Shown here: positions 51,694 through 60,433 of the stretch, piece by piece | Layout: each line of letters starts with the position of its first letter | Position numbering within the stretch: position 1 is the stretch's first letter | Source: CAMDBL01 sp964498125 | GTDB taxonomy: Bacteria; Pseudomonadota; Alphaproteobacteria; Rhizobiales; Hyphomicrobiaceae | Reading direction: 5' to 3' | Assembly (NCBI GenBank): GCA_964498125.1 | Contig: CAZCGE010000068.1 | Span: forward strand, 1-64,000 | DNA: 64,000 nucleotides | The notes under the pieces: generated by a model | What the model was told of the DNA's origin: nothing | Seen by the model: the letters and a program-made list of their open reading frames with translations, nothing else | The model's database searches: none | Translations under genes and position numbers: made by a program

Positions 51694-51742
51694 AACGGGC
51701 AGCCTGCGCCCGTTGTGTGTTCTATAAGCGGTTTCACGTGAA
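51694..51742 (-). promoter_or_regulatory. Upstream palindrome and leader hairpin of the small-protein operon
   Basis: TTCACGTGAA, a perfect 10-bp palindrome, lies at 51733-51742. Closer to the gene, AACGGGC (51694-51700) and GCCCGTT (51708-51714) form a hairpin in the leader. Upstream of the palindrome on the coding strand the DNA is A/T-rich. Likely promoter and operator region; the binding protein is unknown. Confidence 0.45.
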
Positions 51743-51835
51743 CAAACAACAAAAAACTGAGTAAAAACCACTTGTTTTTTTCGCCACAGTCTGTATGAGG
51801 TCCCCAGGGGTTGAGTCGGCACTGGGAGGGGTACC

Positions 51836-51991
51836 TTGGGTGACTTGGTGGTGTTGAGGCCTCGGGACGACGTCCTCCAATTCGAGGGGGCGGCTCTGGC
51901 GAAGACGGAGCAGTTACTGAATCAAATGATCAGCGCGCGACGACGCGTCAGTGCCGCACCCACGGATGCGGGCATTTGCTATCGCGCATGA
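51836..51991 (+). CDS. Possible small protein (51 residues), TTG start
   Basis: TTG 51836 is preceded by GGGAGGGG ending 5 nt upstream; stop TGA 51989-51991. The peptide opens MGDLVVLRPRDDVLQFEGAA and ends with a basic stretch (ISARRRVSAAP). It lies in the 362-nt gap between the small-protein operon and the convergent cysK gene and is divergent from that operon. No family recognised; the SD and position are the only support. Confidence 0.35.
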   Translation: MGDLVVLRPRDDVLQFEGAALAKTEQLLNQMISARRRVSAAPTDAGICYRA

Positions 51992-52034
51992 TGCGATCGT
52001 TCGTCTTCAGGTGGGCTGCTTTATGCGCTCACCC

Positions 52035-53045
<1,011 letters not shown>

Positions 53046-53253
53046 AGGGTGTCCTGCCGTTCCTGGGTTGGGGCCGCGCACACTGCGGTTGTTAGCGCGC
53101 CTGTAGCAGCATCACCATGATGTCTCAAACTGGCAACCGCGCAAACCCCTTGTCGAGGAAGACGTGATCAGCGGCGGTCGCGACCCTGCGTTGGCGCGCG
53201 CCGGGCAACCCCTTTGCTTCCAGCGGCGCGCGAGGCAACTTTCATGCTTTTCT

Positions 53254-53805
53254 TCACCGGTTCGCGGGCGGCGGTTTGGCGACCTTGCTGGCGATTTTCC
53301 GCGCTGGCGACGCCTTGGCCCTGGTTTTGCCGGTGCCGGTCGACCCGAAGCCGCCGGCGCCGCGCTCGGTCTCGCGCAGTGTTACAACGATCTCCAGGCG
53401 CGCCCGCGTCACCGGCGCCACCACCATTTGCGCGATGCGGTCGCCGCGATTGATGGTGACCGGGGCTTCACCGAGATTGATCAGCAGCACCTGCACCTCG
53501 CCGCGATAGTCGCTGTCGATCGTACCAGGGCTGTTGAGCACGGTCAGGCCATGGCGCATGGCGAGACCCGAGCGCGGCCGCACCTGCGCTTCGGTGCCCG
53601 CCGGCAGTTCAAAGACGAGACCGGTCGGCACCAGCGCGCGTGCCATGGGGGCGAGCGTCACGGGCGCGTCGGCCGGCACGGCCGCCATCAGGTCGAGGCC
53701 GCTAGCGCCCTCGGTCTGGTAGGCCGGTAGCGGCAGGCCCACCGCATGCGGCAGCTGGCGCGCGGGGACGGCGACGGCGCTCCTCGCGGCACTAGGCTTC
53801 TTCAT
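53254..53805 (-). CDS. dut: dUTP diphosphatase
   Basis: 183 residues. All five trimeric dUTPase motifs are present: EGASGLDLMA, RPRSGLAMRHG, NSPGTIDSDYRGE, RGDRIAQMV and RGAGGFGSTG near the end, whose Phe stacks on uracil. It hydrolyses dUTP to dUMP and keeps uracil out of DNA. A Lys-rich tail of about 20 residues follows the last motif and is longer than usual. Probably transcribed towards cysK. Confidence 0.95.
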   Translation of the reverse strand: MKKPSAARSAVAVPARQLPHAVGLPLPAYQTEGASGLDLMAAVPADAPVTLAPMARALVPTGLVFELPAGTEAQVRPRSGLAMRHGLTVLNSPGTIDSDYRGEVQVLLINLGEAPVTINRGDRIAQMVVAPVTRARLEIVVTLRETERGAGGFGSTGTGKTRAKASPARKIASKVAKPPPANR

Positions 53806-53957
53806 GCTCCCCTCTGGTGCAGTTCCATGATATTCTTACAAATTGTTACCGCGGCGCCGCGTATCGACATCAGTCTGCCACAGGCGGATGATGTGATCTG
53901 TCGCACTCCCGGCGCGCGGGTCATGTCTGGTCTCGATTTCGAAAGGGAGCAACCCCC

Positions 53958-54362
53958 ATGCGGATTCCAGTGCGTTCGGTGGCTGTCGCAGTCCTGCTGC
54001 TGGCCAGCGTGAGTTCGGCATCGACGGCGAGCCTCGCCGCACCCGTGACAGCCCTAACGGCGGCGAAGAGTGCTGTTGCGAGCAGCGTCGAGCCGGTTCA
54101 ATTCCGCCATCGTGGCCATCGCGGCGGGGGCATCGGCGCCGGCATTGTCGGCGGCGTCATCGTTGGATCCCTGCTGGCGCAGCGCTACTACGACGACCCC
54201 TACTATTACGGGCGCAGCTATTACTACGCCGCGCCGCCGCGGGTCTACATCGAGCGGGAGGAGGACGATGCGGTTGCCTATTGCATGCGCCGCTTCCGCT
54301 CCTACAATCCACGCACCGGCACCTACCTGGGCTACGACGGCAACCGGCATCCGTGCCCGTGA
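53958..54362 (+). CDS. BA14K family secreted protein
   Basis: 134 residues. Signal peptide VRSVAVAVLLLASVSSASTA, then a Gly-rich hydrophobic segment (GGGIGAGIVGGVIVGSLLAQ), a Tyr-rich stretch (YYDDPYYYGRSYYYA) and the C-terminal BA14K motif AYCMRRFRSYNPRTGTYLGY with a final GNRHPCP. BA14K proteins are immunoreactive or lectin-like envelope proteins known mainly from Hyphomicrobiales. Preceded by AGGGAGC. Confidence 0.93.
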   Translation: MRIPVRSVAVAVLLLASVSSASTASLAAPVTALTAAKSAVASSVEPVQFRHRGHRGGGIGAGIVGGVIVGSLLAQRYYDDPYYYGRSYYYAAPPRVYIEREEDDAVAYCMRRFRSYNPRTGTYLGYDGNRHPCP

Positions 54363-54397
54363 GGGGGCGGGCGTATTCCGCCGCCGCTATATCCAGG

Positions 54398-54434
54398 CGG
54401 TGCAATACGCCCTGTCGGGCTATTGCACCCTACG
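54398..54434. repeat. GTAGGGTGCAATA palindrome (family 3), supplying a stop codon
   Basis: GGTGCAATACGCC, then GGGCTATTGCACCCTACGG. The minus-strand stop codon of the anion-transporter gene (TAG, 54430-54432) lies inside the repeat. The same 3' junction, ATTCCGTAGGGTGCAATAG, is found at the end of the nuclease gene at 59303-59321. Confidence 0.88.
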
Positions 54435-55881
54435 GAATCGCGCCGATCAGCCGCCACCACAGCGCGTTGAGTGGAATGATCGTCAGCCACGAGATGACCG
54501 CGCTCCACAACGTGAACTTGGCCGCCGTGTTCTGGCTGACCTTACCGATGGCGAGGCCAACCACCATCGGTGCCGCGACGTAAGGCAGGAACAGCGCCGT
54601 GGCGCCCGCCGTCAGCGCCACCATGCCGGTCTCGATTGGCAATCCCGTCGCCTGCGAGATGCCGCCGACCGCCGCCATCATGGTTGGCACCGTGCCGCCC
54701 ATGGTGGCGACCAGCGTCACCAGCGAGAACAGGTAGGCGATGGCGAAATAGCCGTAGGTGGCGCTTTTGCCCTCGACGGCGGCGAGCTTGCCGAGGGCCG
54801 CCGACAGCAGCGCGCTGGCGCCGGTTTCCGAGAACATGGCGCTCAGCGCCAGCACGCCGGAGATCCAGACGACGATCAGCAGGCGTTGCTTTTCGAGCAG
54901 CTCCGAAGTCGGCAGCACGCCGATGCGCGGCAGGTAAAGCACGATGCCGGCGGCTAGCGCGATCCAGCCGGGCCTGACGCCATGGATGACATCGGTCGCC
55001 CACAGCAGGATGGCCATGGCGAGCACGGCCGCGACCCGCATCGCCTGGGCGCTGAGCACGCCGCTCGATGTCGCCACCGCCGGCAGGGCGTTGGGCGGGG
55101 GCGCCGGGTAGAGGCGCGGGATCAGGACCCAGACCAGGAACCCCTTGGCGAGCCCGAGCACCGGCCCGCACAGCACGAGCCAGCGCACGTAGCTGACGTG
55201 GACGCCGTACATCGCCTCGCCGGTGCCGACGATCATGATGGAGAGCAGATTGGCCGGCAGCACCGCCAGCGCCGTGGTGAAATTACCCAGCACGGCCGTG
55301 ATGATCAGGCCGGTATAGCCCTGTGAGCCTTCCGCATAGCCGGCTTCCCGGGCGATCGCCATGACGATGGGAACGGTGATGGCGACGCGGCCCATGTTGG
55401 AGGGCACCAGGAAGCTCAGCGCCGAGGTGCCGATCAGGATGCCGAGGATCAGGCTGGGGTAGGAGCCCTGGAAGCCGCCGAGAAACTTGCGCGCCACCCA
55501 GCGGCCAAAACCCGTGCGTTCGGTGGCGGTGGCGATCAGCAGGCCGCCCAGCACCAGCCAGGCGGCATTCGAGGCAAAACCTGTCATGACGGTGTTGATG
55601 GTGCCCGCGCCCGTGATCAACGCCAGCGCCATGAAAATCACCGAGGCCAGCGGCTGCGGGATGACCTGGGTAGCCCACAGGATGACGGTGAAGCTGCCGA
55701 GGCCCAGGGCCAGCAGCGCCTTGGGCGGGGCGCCGGCAGGTGCGGGATAAAACGCGATCAGCAGACCAACCACGGCGGCTGCAGCGAAGGTCAGCCCGGC
55801 GCGCAACGTCAGTTGGGCGACATGCAGCGCCAGACTGGCGGCTGTCGCGCGCAACGTCGTCTCGATGTGCTGGCGGGTCAT
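54430..55881 (-). CDS. DASS/SLC13-family anion transporter
   Basis: 483 residues from ATG 55881. About 11-12 hydrophobic segments. FLVPSNMGRVAITVPIVMAI and ATMGGTVPTMMAAVGGISQA sit at the two places where DASS proteins have their substrate and sodium motifs. Family members carry sulfate, di- or tricarboxylates. The frame continues upstream over another gene but is not membrane-like there. The last codons and stop come from a palindromic repeat. Confidence 0.85.
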   Translation of the reverse strand: MTRQHIETTLRATAASLALHVAQLTLRAGLTFAAAAVVGLLIAFYPAPAGAPPKALLALGLGSFTVILWATQVIPQPLASVIFMALALITGAGTINTVMTGFASNAAWLVLGGLLIATATERTGFGRWVARKFLGGFQGSYPSLILGILIGTSALSFLVPSNMGRVAITVPIVMAIAREAGYAEGSQGYTGLIITAVLGNFTTALAVLPANLLSIMIVGTGEAMYGVHVSYVRWLVLCGPVLGLAKGFLVWVLIPRLYPAPPPNALPAVATSSGVLSAQAMRVAAVLAMAILLWATDVIHGVRPGWIALAAGIVLYLPRIGVLPTSELLEKQRLLIVVWISGVLALSAMFSETGASALLSAALGKLAAVEGKSATYGYFAIAYLFSLVTLVATMGGTVPTMMAAVGGISQATGLPIETGMVALTAGATALFLPYVAAPMVVGLAIGKVSQNTAAKFTLWSAVISWLTIIPLNALWWRLIGAIP

Positions 55882-55994
55882 TCTGCTCTGCTTTCCTGCG
55901 CACGCCAGCAACTGGTGCGGCGCGCCGCGCTCACCGTCAAGGACAAGCCGCGATTGGCTGGCATGCAGGGTGTCGAGGGGGCCAGTGGCGTGCC

Positions 55995-56603
55995 TCAACC
56001 CGTTTGGGTTCCGGCACTGTTTCGAGCCACCTGCCGCGCCAGGTCCTCCGCCGTATCGATGTCGAGGAACGGGGCTGGCTCGGCTGGGACTGCAACGGCT
56101 TCGGCCATGTGCGCCTGCAGCACGGCCTTGGCGCCCATTTCGCCGCTCAATTCCGCAAGCGCGCCGAACAAGCGCGCCGGCCACAGCACGGGGTTGCGCT
56201 GGCTGCCATCGGGCAGGCTCGGATAAACGATCAACTGGCAGTCCCCGGCCGTAAACGCATCGATCAGCCGCCCGATCAATTCCAGGTTGAGCCGCGGCAT
56301 GTCGCTGGGGCAGACCAGCGCGCCGCGTGCGGATGGCGATGTGGCGCGGATGCCGGCCGCCACCGAGCCGCCCATGCCGGCGAGATGGTCGTGGTTATGG
56401 ACCAAGCGCACGGCGAGCCCGGCCAACGCCGCGCCGACACGATCGGCATCGGGGCCGGTGACGACGATCACCTCGCCGAGCCCGGCCGCGCACAACGCCT
56501 CCGCGCCGTGGCGGATCAGCGGCTTGCCGTCGAGGATGGCCAGCAGCTTGTTGTCCGCCCCGAACCGGCGCGAGGAGCCGGCGGCGAGCAGGATGGCGGT
56601 CAC
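55995..56603 (-). CDS. MobA/MocA-like nucleotidyltransferase
   Basis: 202 residues from GTG 56603. AILLAAGSSRRFGADNKLLA is the nucleotide-binding signature and VCPSDMPRLNLELIGRLIDA the metal site. Close relatives transfer CMP to molybdopterin (MocA) or GMP (MobA). It lies directly downstream of xdhC, which matures molybdenum hydroxylases, so a role in molybdenum-cofactor modification is likely. The frame continues upstream through the repeat at 56605-56676 but is not conserved there. Confidence 0.85.
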   Translation of the reverse strand: MTAILLAAGSSRRFGADNKLLAILDGKPLIRHGAEALCAAGLGEVIVVTGPDADRVGAALAGLAVRLVHNHDHLAGMGGSVAAGIRATSPSARGALVCPSDMPRLNLELIGRLIDAFTAGDCQLIVYPSLPDGSQRNPVLWPARLFGALAELSGEMGAKAVLQAHMAEAVAVPAEPAPFLDIDTAEDLARQVARNSAGTQTG

Positions 56604-56604
56604 G

Positions 56605-56676
56605 AAGGTGTCTGACCTCTGGTCAGACACCTTGGGCACCGGCGTCGCAGCGGTGTCTGACAGGATGTCAGACACC
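56605..56676. repeat. Two GGTGTCTGACC/GGTCAGACACC palindromes (family 5)
   Basis: Unit one (56605-56633) has a perfect 13-bp stem with loop TCT. Unit two (56652-56676) pairs GGTGTCTGACA with TGTCAGACACC. Unit two contains the xdhC stop codon (TGA, 56668-56670), and unit one ends at the start of the nucleotidyltransferase gene. Confidence 0.9.
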
Positions 56677-57729
56677 TTTGCCGCCCTTCTTGGTGCCGCG
56701 CAGTGAGCGGATGATGTCGGCCATGATCGAGACCGCGATCTCGGCTGGCGTCTGCGCGCCGATGTCGATGCCGATCGGCGCCTTGATCTTGGCGACGTCG
56801 GCATCGGTGAAGCCTGCCTCCTTGAGGCGCTCGGTGCGCTTGGCGTGGTTGCGCGTCGAGCCGAGCGCGCCGATGTAGAGGCACTCCGCCTTCAGCGCCA
56901 CCTTCAGCGCCTCGTCGTCGATATGGCCGACGTGCGCCACCGTCACCACAGCCGTGTACGGATCAAGACCGATCGCCGGCAGCGCATCCTGCGGCCACTC
57001 GGTGATCATGCGTACGCCGGCGAAGCGGCTGTCTGCGGCATAGGCGGTGCGCGGATCGACCAGGATCAGCTCGTAGCCGGCGAGCTTGACCTGCTCGCAC
57101 AGCAGCTGCGCCAAGTGCGTGGCGCCGACGATGACGACACGCGCCGGCGGCACTAGGGCCTGCAGAAAGACATCGCCCTCGGGCGCGGCGAGAAGCTTGC
57201 TTTCGCCTGAGCGGAACCGGTCGGCCACTTCGGGCGGCACACCGTCCGCGCGCTCGAACACCTGGCGCTGGCCATCTTTCAGTTCGGTGCGGATGACGAG
57301 CCCCCGCCGCGTCTCGCGTGCGCCGATCGCCCGGTCGATGACCGCGGCGCCGCTCTTGTCGAAGCGCTCGACCAGTACCTTGATCTGCCCGCCGCACGGC
57401 AAACCGGCGCGCCAGGCCGTCTCGTCGGCGATGCCGAACGACAGGGTTTTCAACTTTCCGCTGCCGAGCACGTCCTCGGCCTCGACGATGATGTCGTTCT
57501 CGATGCAGCCGCCCGACACCGAGCCCTGAAAGCGGCCGTCCTTGGCGATGGCCATTTGCCCGCCGATCGGCACCGGCGCCGAGCCCCAGGTTTCGATGAC
57601 GGTGGCCAGCGCCACCTCGCCGTCCGTCCCGAGCCAGGCCTTGGCCGCCTTCAGCACATCGAGCTCGACGTGGGGGAGCTCGACATGCGGCTTCTGCTCA
57701 GCCTTCGGCGTGACTGCTGCTTCGCTCAT
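56668..57729 (-). CDS. xdhC: XdhC family protein (molybdenum hydroxylase maturation)
   Basis: 353 residues. The N-terminal XdhC domain has TVIETWGSAPVPIGGQMAIA and GSVSGGCIENDIIVEAEDVL with the conserved Cys; a Rossmann domain follows (VVIVGATHLAQLLCEQVKLA) and then IGIDIGAQTPAEIAVSIMAD. XdhC inserts the sulfurated molybdenum cofactor into xanthine-dehydrogenase-type enzymes. No such dehydrogenase is in the window. It is the first gene of a pair with the MocA-like gene. Confidence 0.92.
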   Translation of the reverse strand: MSEAAVTPKAEQKPHVELPHVELDVLKAAKAWLGTDGEVALATVIETWGSAPVPIGGQMAIAKDGRFQGSVSGGCIENDIIVEAEDVLGSGKLKTLSFGIADETAWRAGLPCGGQIKVLVERFDKSGAAVIDRAIGARETRRGLVIRTELKDGQRQVFERADGVPPEVADRFRSGESKLLAAPEGDVFLQALVPPARVVIVGATHLAQLLCEQVKLAGYELILVDPRTAYAADSRFAGVRMITEWPQDALPAIGLDPYTAVVTVAHVGHIDDEALKVALKAECLYIGALGSTRNHAKRTERLKEAGFTDADVAKIKAPIGIDIGAQTPAEIAVSIMADIIRSLRGTKKGGKGV

Positions 57730-57874
57730 GGACGTGTCTCCTGGTGGGTCAAGCTCTCGACGTGGGGAGCCGGCGTCATGGCCTTAATTGTAGCAAGCCC
57801 TGGAGCGCAGCACAAAGCGTGGGGCGACTTGGCAAATGTCAGCCACGAAGGGGGCACGCTGCAAGTCGGCCATT

Positions 57875-58171
57875 TCACGCAGTGCTTCGGCGGCGCCAGT
57901 AGCCGGGTCGCCGTTTGAAATTCGCGACGGCGATGACGACGATCTCGTTGACTTCGAGGCGATAGATCAGGGCGTAAGGGAAATCACTCAGAAGCTTTCT
58001 GCGAATCGGTGCTTCGAGTGGAGGATGCGCGGCTGGGAACTCCAGGATCGACCTCAGACCTGCGCGAACATCGTCCAAGAAACGATCGCCTAAACCGTCG
58101 CGCTTGCGCTCATACCATCGTGCGGCCCGCAGCATCTCCTGCCGGGCTAGCGGCATCATTCTCAGTCTCAT
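57875..58171 (-). CDS. ParE/RelE-type toxin
   Basis: 98 residues. LARQEMLRAARWYERKRDGL, LGDRFLDDVRAGLRSI and RRKLLSDFPYALIYRLEVNE match the ParE/RelE fold; VIAVANFKRRPGYWRRR is the C-terminal basic strand. ParE toxins inhibit gyrase, RelE toxins cut mRNA; the sequence looks closer to ParE. It overlaps its antitoxin gene by 4 nt. Confidence 0.88.
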   Translation of the reverse strand: MRLRMMPLARQEMLRAARWYERKRDGLGDRFLDDVRAGLRSILEFPAAHPPLEAPIRRKLLSDFPYALIYRLEVNEIVVIAVANFKRRPGYWRRRSTA

Positions 58172-58407
58172 GTCCCGCTGCGGCGCTTGAGCTGCTCTCG
58201 CGCGTCATCGACGGCTTCGAGAGCGTCGATTGTCGAAGCGCCGCTGGCGATATGTTCATCCCAGCGTCGGCGCGCTTCTTCCCCCCATGCCTTCTCGATT
58301 GTCGGGTTGGGCTCCAGGGTTTCGAACAATAGCTCCGCAAGCTCCTCTCGCTCGGGCGCCGTCAGGATGCGAGCCTGGTCGAACAGTGCTTTGACATGAT
58401 CGTTCAT
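58168..58407 (-). CDS. Antitoxin of the putative addiction module component type
   Basis: 79 residues. VKALFDQARILTAPEREELA, then ELLFETLEPNPTIEKAWGEE and RRWDEHIASGASTIDALEAV is the pattern of the small acidic antitoxins that precede ParE-like toxins. It is first in the operon, as usual. Divergent from the nuclease gene across 190 nt. Confidence 0.88.
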   Translation of the reverse strand: MNDHVKALFDQARILTAPEREELAELLFETLEPNPTIEKAWGEEARRRWDEHIASGASTIDALEAVDDAREQLKRRSGT

Positions 58408-58597
58408 GAGTATCTTTTAGCATGGATTGGACTTGCGGCGCACCAAGTCGGTTGCGCCCCGCAGACGATACGCCACCGCCCGAATCATCTGATTCGGAGC
58501 GCCGTTACAACTTTTGCCACAGATTCGGCGCGAACGGGCGGTTGAAAGACCTTGAAAAGTCCTCGAAACGGCCTGGCGAATCGTGCATATTCAACCT

Positions 58598-59311
58598 ATG
58601 CGCGAATATAGCCGAAAATACTCGTTTCGTCAACCTGTGGCTGTGGCGCTGGTGGGCGGACTCTTTCTCTCCCTGATGTTCCAGCCGGTTGTCGCCGCTA
58701 GCGGGGCGCTGACGGGTCCGGTGCGCGTCATCGACGGCGATACCATCGAGATCGCGGGGGAACGGCTGCGCCTGGAGGGCATCGACGCGCCGGAATCCAG
58801 CCAGACCTGCGGCCGCAAGTGGGTCGGGAGCTGGGACTGCGGGCAGGCCGCGACGCGGGCGCTGGTGGCGATGACCCAGGGCCAGGACGTCACCTGCGCG
58901 CCGCGCGGCCGCGACAAGTACCACCGCATCCTCGGCGTCTGCTTCGCCGGCGGCCTCGATCTCAACGCCGAGATGGTGCGCCGCGGCATGGCCTGGGCCT
59001 TCCTCAAATACTCGCGCAGCTATGAGGAAGCGGAGGCCGAGGCCCGCGCGCGGCGGCTCGGCATCTGGGAGGGCGAGGCCGAGCCGGCGTGGGTCTACCG
59101 CGAACGGCGCTGGAAACGCGCCGAGCAGGAAGCGCCGCAAGGCTGCGCCATCAAGGGCAACGTTTCGCGCGGCGGCCACATCTATCACGCGCCGTGGAGC
59201 CCCTGGTACGGCAAGGTCAAGGTCGACGAGGCGCGCGGCGAACGCTGGTTCTGCAGCGAGGACGAAGCGATCGCAGCGGGCTGGCGCGCGGCGGGGGCGA
59301 CGATTCCGTAG
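58598..59311 (+). CDS. Secreted staphylococcal-type nuclease (SNase)
   Basis: 237 residues from ATG 58598; GTG 58583 is an alternative. A hydrophobic signal (VAVALVGGLFLSLMFQPVVA) precedes the nuclease domain: VRVIDGDTIEIAGERLRLEG, IDAPES, GRDKYHRILGVCFAGGLDLN and the Arg/Glu active site. The domain is Cys-rich. A C-terminal module of about 55 residues (GCAIKGNVSRGGHIYHAP to RWFCSEDEAIAAGWRAA) resembles an excalibur/zinc-ribbon-like unit. The last two residues and the stop come from a family 3 repeat. Confidence 0.9.
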   Translation: MREYSRKYSFRQPVAVALVGGLFLSLMFQPVVAASGALTGPVRVIDGDTIEIAGERLRLEGIDAPESSQTCGRKWVGSWDCGQAATRALVAMTQGQDVTCAPRGRDKYHRILGVCFAGGLDLNAEMVRRGMAWAFLKYSRSYEEAEAEARARRLGIWEGEAEPAWVYRERRWKRAEQEAPQGCAIKGNVSRGGHIYHAPWSPWYGKVKVDEARGERWFCSEDEAIAAGWRAAGATIP

Positions 59312-59400
59312 GGTGCAATAGCCCAATGGGGCGTATTGCACCGCAGTGGCGCGACCTCGGGCGTGGCGGTGCAATACGCTGCGCTATTGCACCCTACGGC
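59303..59400. repeat. Two family 3 palindromes at the nuclease stop codon
   Basis: Unit one starts ATTCCGTAGGGTGCAATAGC (59303-59322) and includes the nuclease stop codon; it pairs with GCGTATTGCACC. Unit two (about 59367-59400) is GCGGTGCAATACG with CGCTATTGCACCCTACGG. The first 19 bases are identical to the 3' end of the anion-transporter gene at 54430 in the same orientation relative to the gene. Confidence 0.88.
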
Positions 59401-59507
59401 ACCGTCTGCACTCGGCCCATCACGTATCCTTCCCCAGTTTCAGCATCCGGGATGGAGTGGTCGCTGATCTGATCCCGGAGCTGGTCACGCTCAGACTGCT
59501 CCGCCGC

Positions 59508-60227
59508 TTACCCACCCACCGGCTCCAGCCCCGACGCCCGCAGGATCGGCCGGGCATCGGCGGACGCGAGGAAAGTGACCAGCTGGCGCGCGGCGTCAGT
59601 TTTGTCGGAGCTGGTGAATACGCCCGCGGTCAACACGGCGGGATCTTGCAGCTCCAGCGGCAGCGGGCCGACGATGTCGACGCCGGCCACCGCCTTCAGC
59701 TCGCTCAATTGCTGCACGGCCAGTTCGACCTCGCCGTTCGCCACGCGCTCGGCCGTGAAGCCGCCAGGTATGATCGTCGCCTTGGCGTTGACCTCGTCGG
59801 CAATACCCAGCCGCTGGATCAGGCCCGAAAAGAAGATGCCGCTGGCGCCGATGCGTGAGTAGGCGATGGAGCGGGCGGCGAGCAGTGTCGCGGTCAACGC
59901 CTCGACCGTGCCGATGTCGGGCTTCGCCGCGCCGGCTTGCACGGCCAGGCCGACATAGGACTTGGCGATATCCGTGCAGCCCGTCAGTATCCCGCGCGCC
60001 ACCAGCTCGTGCGCGGACTGCTGGATGATGATGGCGACATCGGCCGTCTCGCCGGCGTCGATGCGCACCATCAGCCCATTGGTCGGCCCGAACAGGTCGG
60101 TGATGCCGCGCCCCGATATGAGCTTGAAGCGGCGCGTCAGTTCAGGCCAGGCCACCTGCGTCGCCAGCGTCGAGAAGACGTGCAGCGGGGGATGCGGGTC
60201 GGTGGATTTTGCAACAGTCATTGGCAT
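59508..60227 (-). CDS. Substrate-binding-like protein without a signal peptide
   Basis: 239 residues from ATG 60227 (60221 also possible). PLHVFSTLATQVAWPELTRR and GLMVRIDAGETADVAIIIQQ, then RIGASGIFFSGLI and NGEVELAVQQLSELKAVAGV, look like a type 2 periplasmic binding protein of the molybdate-binding (ModA) type. The start has no hydrophobic signal, and the open upstream frame does not give a convincing one, so it may stay in the cytoplasm. No transporter genes are adjacent. A perfect terminator lies just upstream. Confidence 0.75.
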   Translation of the reverse strand: MPMTVAKSTDPHPPLHVFSTLATQVAWPELTRRFKLISGRGITDLFGPTNGLMVRIDAGETADVAIIIQQSAHELVARGILTGCTDIAKSYVGLAVQAGAAKPDIGTVEALTATLLAARSIAYSRIGASGIFFSGLIQRLGIADEVNAKATIIPGGFTAERVANGEVELAVQQLSELKAVAGVDIVGPLPLELQDPAVLTAGVFTSSDKTDAARQLVTFLASADARPILRASGLEPVGG

Positions 60228-60283
60228 TGGCCCTTTTACCGCCGTTTCTCGCACAATTGCGGTTTCAGAGCCATGCGATGGGC

Positions 60284-60316
60284 AAAAAAAAGAGGCCCTG
60301 ACAGGGTCAGGGCCTC
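60284..60316 (-). terminator. Rho-independent terminator after amtB (minus strand)
   Basis: GAGGCCCTGAC (60292-60302) and GTCAGGGCCTC (60306-60316) form a perfect 11-bp stem with a 3-nt loop. On the minus strand it is followed by eight T (60284-60291 read in reverse). It ends the amtB-glnK transcript. Confidence 0.92.
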
Positions 60317-60373
60317 CAGGTGGGAGCACACATAGGGAGACGGGTGCTCGAATGTTGGGGGACTGCCAAGGTC

Positions 60374-60425
60374 GGGGTCAGACCCGTCCCGCCGGAGGCG
60401 GGCAAGAAGAGGGCGGTCTGACCCC
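60374..60425. repeat. Family 1 palindrome downstream of amtB
   Basis: GGGGTCAGACCC at 60374-60385 and GGTCTGACCCC at 60415-60425, with an inner hairpin CCCGCC-GGA-GGCGGG. It lies between the amtB stop codon and the terminator, in the 3' untranslated region. Confidence 0.85.
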
Positions 60426-60433
60426 TGGCACCC

